This document shows, one piece after another, positions 62,923-64,000 of a stretch of DNA of 64,000 nucleotides. Position 1 is the first letter of the stretch. Each line of letters opens with the position of its first letter. The notes under the pieces are model-generated. The model saw nothing but the letters and a program-made list of their open reading frames with translations. It did no database searches and was not told the origin of the DNA. The stretch comes from Mesorhizobium carmichaelinearum. GTDB lineage: Bacteria; Pseudomonadota; Alphaproteobacteria; Rhizobiales; Rhizobiaceae. The translations under genes and the position numbers were made by a program. The stretch is taken from contig NZ_FZQR01000004.1 of NCBI RefSeq assembly GCF_900199455.1, positions 583,913 to 647,912 on the forward strand, given 5' to 3'.

Positions 62923-63186
62923 ATGCGCAGTTGGCGGGTCGAGCGCCGCAAGCGCACGCGGCATCTGACCGAACTCGGCGGTCTCGTCGTCAAGGCGGGA
63001 ATCGTGGACCTGACCTGCGATGACCGCGCCATGGTCTACGGCGCGCTGCTCTGGATCGCCGAAAAGCTCAAGAGCGAGGACGGCGCACATGCGCGGGGCC
63101 TGTGGACGAAGCTGGGGAACATGTCATTCGAGGCCGAACATGCAAATGCGCATAACAGATCGCAGACGCAGCAGGATCGGGCTTGA
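62923..63186 (+). CDS. traD: Conjugal transfer protein TraD-like
   Basis: An 87-aa protein with the typical TraD sequence RKRTRHLTELGGLVVKAGIVDL and AMVYGALLWIAEKLKSEDG. It starts one base after the TraC stop, so the two are coupled. The expected next gene, traG (coupling protein), is absent: instead a decayed gene lies on the opposite strand. Confidence 0.78.
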   Translation: MRSWRVERRKRTRHLTELGGLVVKAGIVDLTCDDRAMVYGALLWIAEKLKSEDGAHARGLWTKLGNMSFEAEHANAHNRSQTQQDRA

Positions 63187-63210
63187 CCAATGGCGGGCAG
63201 CGCGGAGACG

Positions 63211-63764
63211 TCAAATATCGCAGCGCTGCCTGCCCTCGCGCGTCGCCAGAAGGTCGTGGGCTTCTTCAAAGGCGAAGGACGGATATTCTTGCACAAATTC
63301 CCGCATCGTCCCAAGGCGCTGATTGTCGAACTGTGTGATTTCCTCATGGATAGCATTCGTCCGCACATGATCGGAACACTCGCGTACGATCGCTTCGATG
63401 ATGCTGTCATCAAGTTTGATTGCGTCCGTTCTCGCTCATCCAGAAAATCGCCGGTAACGCAGCCGTGATATACGTTGGTGCCATCGGAGCCAAAGCGACC
63501 AATACCGATCAGCCCGTCGATCTTCCGGGTCGTAACCGTGCGCCCGTTTGCGACCAGGTGCATCTGATGCAGGCCGTCGAAATTGCCACTCGCGGCCTTG
63601 TCACAAACGAAACTTCCAAGAGACAAGGATCGACCCGAAATGTCCAACGACCACTTCAGGCAAATCTGATTTACGCCCGATCCTATGGATGTTCCCGACG
63701 GGATCTGTTGATCGAGCCGGTCCATTGCGCGATAGCCGCTTCCCAACCTTAAGCAAGGTCTTTC
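63211..63764 (-). pseudogene. Decayed gene, probably a GHKL-type ATPase C-terminal part
   Basis: On the minus strand one frame reads a protein-like sequence: LHQMHLVANGRTVTTRKIDG, LIGIGRFGSDGTNVYHGCVT and GDFLDERERT. Around 63420 the coding character moves to another frame: IKLDDSIIEAIVRECSDHVR, TMREFVQEYPSFAFEEAHDL, ending at a TGA at 63211-63213. No single frame covers both, and no start is visible upstream toward the IS. The blocks resemble the C-terminal part of ATP-binding (GHKL, Hsp90-like) proteins of restriction/defence regions, but this assignment is weak. It is truncated on its 5' side, probably by the IS5 insertion. Confidence 0.5.
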
Positions 63765-63873
63765 AGCCTGAAACAGCCGGCATCTGAATTCGGGCGCGCG
63801 CGATATGTGGATGGCGGCGTACGGGTCGAATGAAGCCGATCGTTGAACCGGGTCAAAACCACTGTGCAAGGTA

Positions 63874-64000
63874 CTAGGACGTAGACTCATTACCGCGTAG
63901 CCAGATGCGGATTGTAACGAGCTTGAGGGCGGCAAGATAGTTCTCAGCCAGCTTGTCGTAGCGGGTGGCAATACGGCGGAACTGCTTGGCCTTATTGAAG
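63874..64000 (-). mobile_element. IS5-family transposase, 3' end (truncated by window edge)
   Basis: The minus-strand frame from the window edge reads FNKAKQFRRIATRYDKLAEN, then YLAALKLVTIRIWLR and a stop at 63874-63876. This is the conserved C-terminus of IS5-family DDE transposases (KxFRRIATRYDK.A.N.LA). Only the last 41 residues lie in the window. The IS end should lie somewhere in about 63790-63870; the inverted terminal repeat is not identified. Confidence 0.85.

Larger units (their letters stand above)
56252..64000. mobile_element. Integrative mobilizable element (partial, decaying)
   Basis: The integrase, XRE and AlpA regulators, TraA, oriT and TraC-TraD form a coherent mobilization module. 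No mating-pair-formation genes and no TraG are in view, so transfer would need a helper system. Disrupted genes at 57526-57700 and 63211-63764 and the IS5 insertion show decay. The left end is near the integrase start; the right end is beyond the window. No att repeats were found by eye. Confidence 0.7.

Noticed and set aside
1..64000. CRISPR arrays and rRNA genes
   Set aside because: No regularly spaced 25-40-base repeats and no rRNA-like sequence were seen; the tandem repeats found are short operator-type units.

Overview
The window looks like chromosome of a Mesorhizobium-type alphaproteobacterium (order Hyphomicrobiales). This rests on content I recognise, not on a search: a Pcs-type phosphatidylcholine synthase, an IalB-family protein, a BacA/BclA-like peptide transporter, the gph | rpiA-DUF2059-gor order, Ti-type TraA/TraC/TraD, high GC coding DNA, and two palindromic repeat types that resemble ones I recall from Mesorhizobium intergenic regions.

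Layout. 0-5 kb: cobT, a membrane histidine kinase, a secreted/anchored nuclease, a GST and a UDG-superfamily protein, an Lrp regulator. 5-11 kb: DUF3299, GNAT and AlkD-like genes, a 3-hydroxyisobutyrate-dehydrogenase-like enzyme, and a polar amino acid ABC importer (two permeases and a binding protein, no ATPase). 10.7-15 kb: molybdenum cofactor genes mobA-mobB and moaA around an EamA transporter and two small secreted proteins. 15-23.9 kb: DUF971, a PPOX flavoprotein, MarR | hydrolase and TetR | SDR divergent pairs with clear operators, a rhodanese, a large L,D-transpeptidase and several small exported proteins. 23.9-26.2 kb: an AT-richer accessory patch with a DUF5677 gene, an unknown gene and a possible 44-codon gene, lying against the 3' end of tRNA-Val(CAC). 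26.4-32.8 kb: gph | rpiA-DUF2059-gor, a serine beta-lactamase-like hydrolase, mgtE. 33-41 kb: a BclA-like ABC transporter, a FrnE-like protein, a YejA-like peptide-binding protein, IalB, hspQ, a UbiH-family hydroxylase. 41-44.6 kb: DUF2182-DUF1326-pcs in close or overlapping order, then qor. 44.6-49.7 kb: a 145-bp palindromic repeat and a complete BMP-type nucleoside ABC importer. 49.7-54.6 kb: rimO, terC, DUF930, DUF2161, a sterol-desaturase-like enzyme, and an intergenic region with an intrinsic terminator that may end a small RNA.

54.9-64 kb is accessory. It holds a GT25 glycosyltransferase, a P4-type integrase, an XRE regulator, a Tat-like exported protein, an AlpA regulator, a TraA relaxase diverging from traC-traD across a recognisable oriT (inverted repeat plus an RSF1010/Ti-like nic core), a frameshifted pseudogene and the start of an IS5-family insertion. 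I interpret this as a decaying integrative mobilizable element; its right end is outside the window.

Candidates for undescribed biology: the Cys-rich DUF2182-DUF1326 pair, the DUF5677 cargo pair beside tRNA-Val, three multi-copy operators (MarR, TetR and the gph-rpiA interval), and the possible anti-Shine-Dalgarno small RNA at about 54.16-54.34 kb. No computation or database search was possible; family names come from motif recognition.
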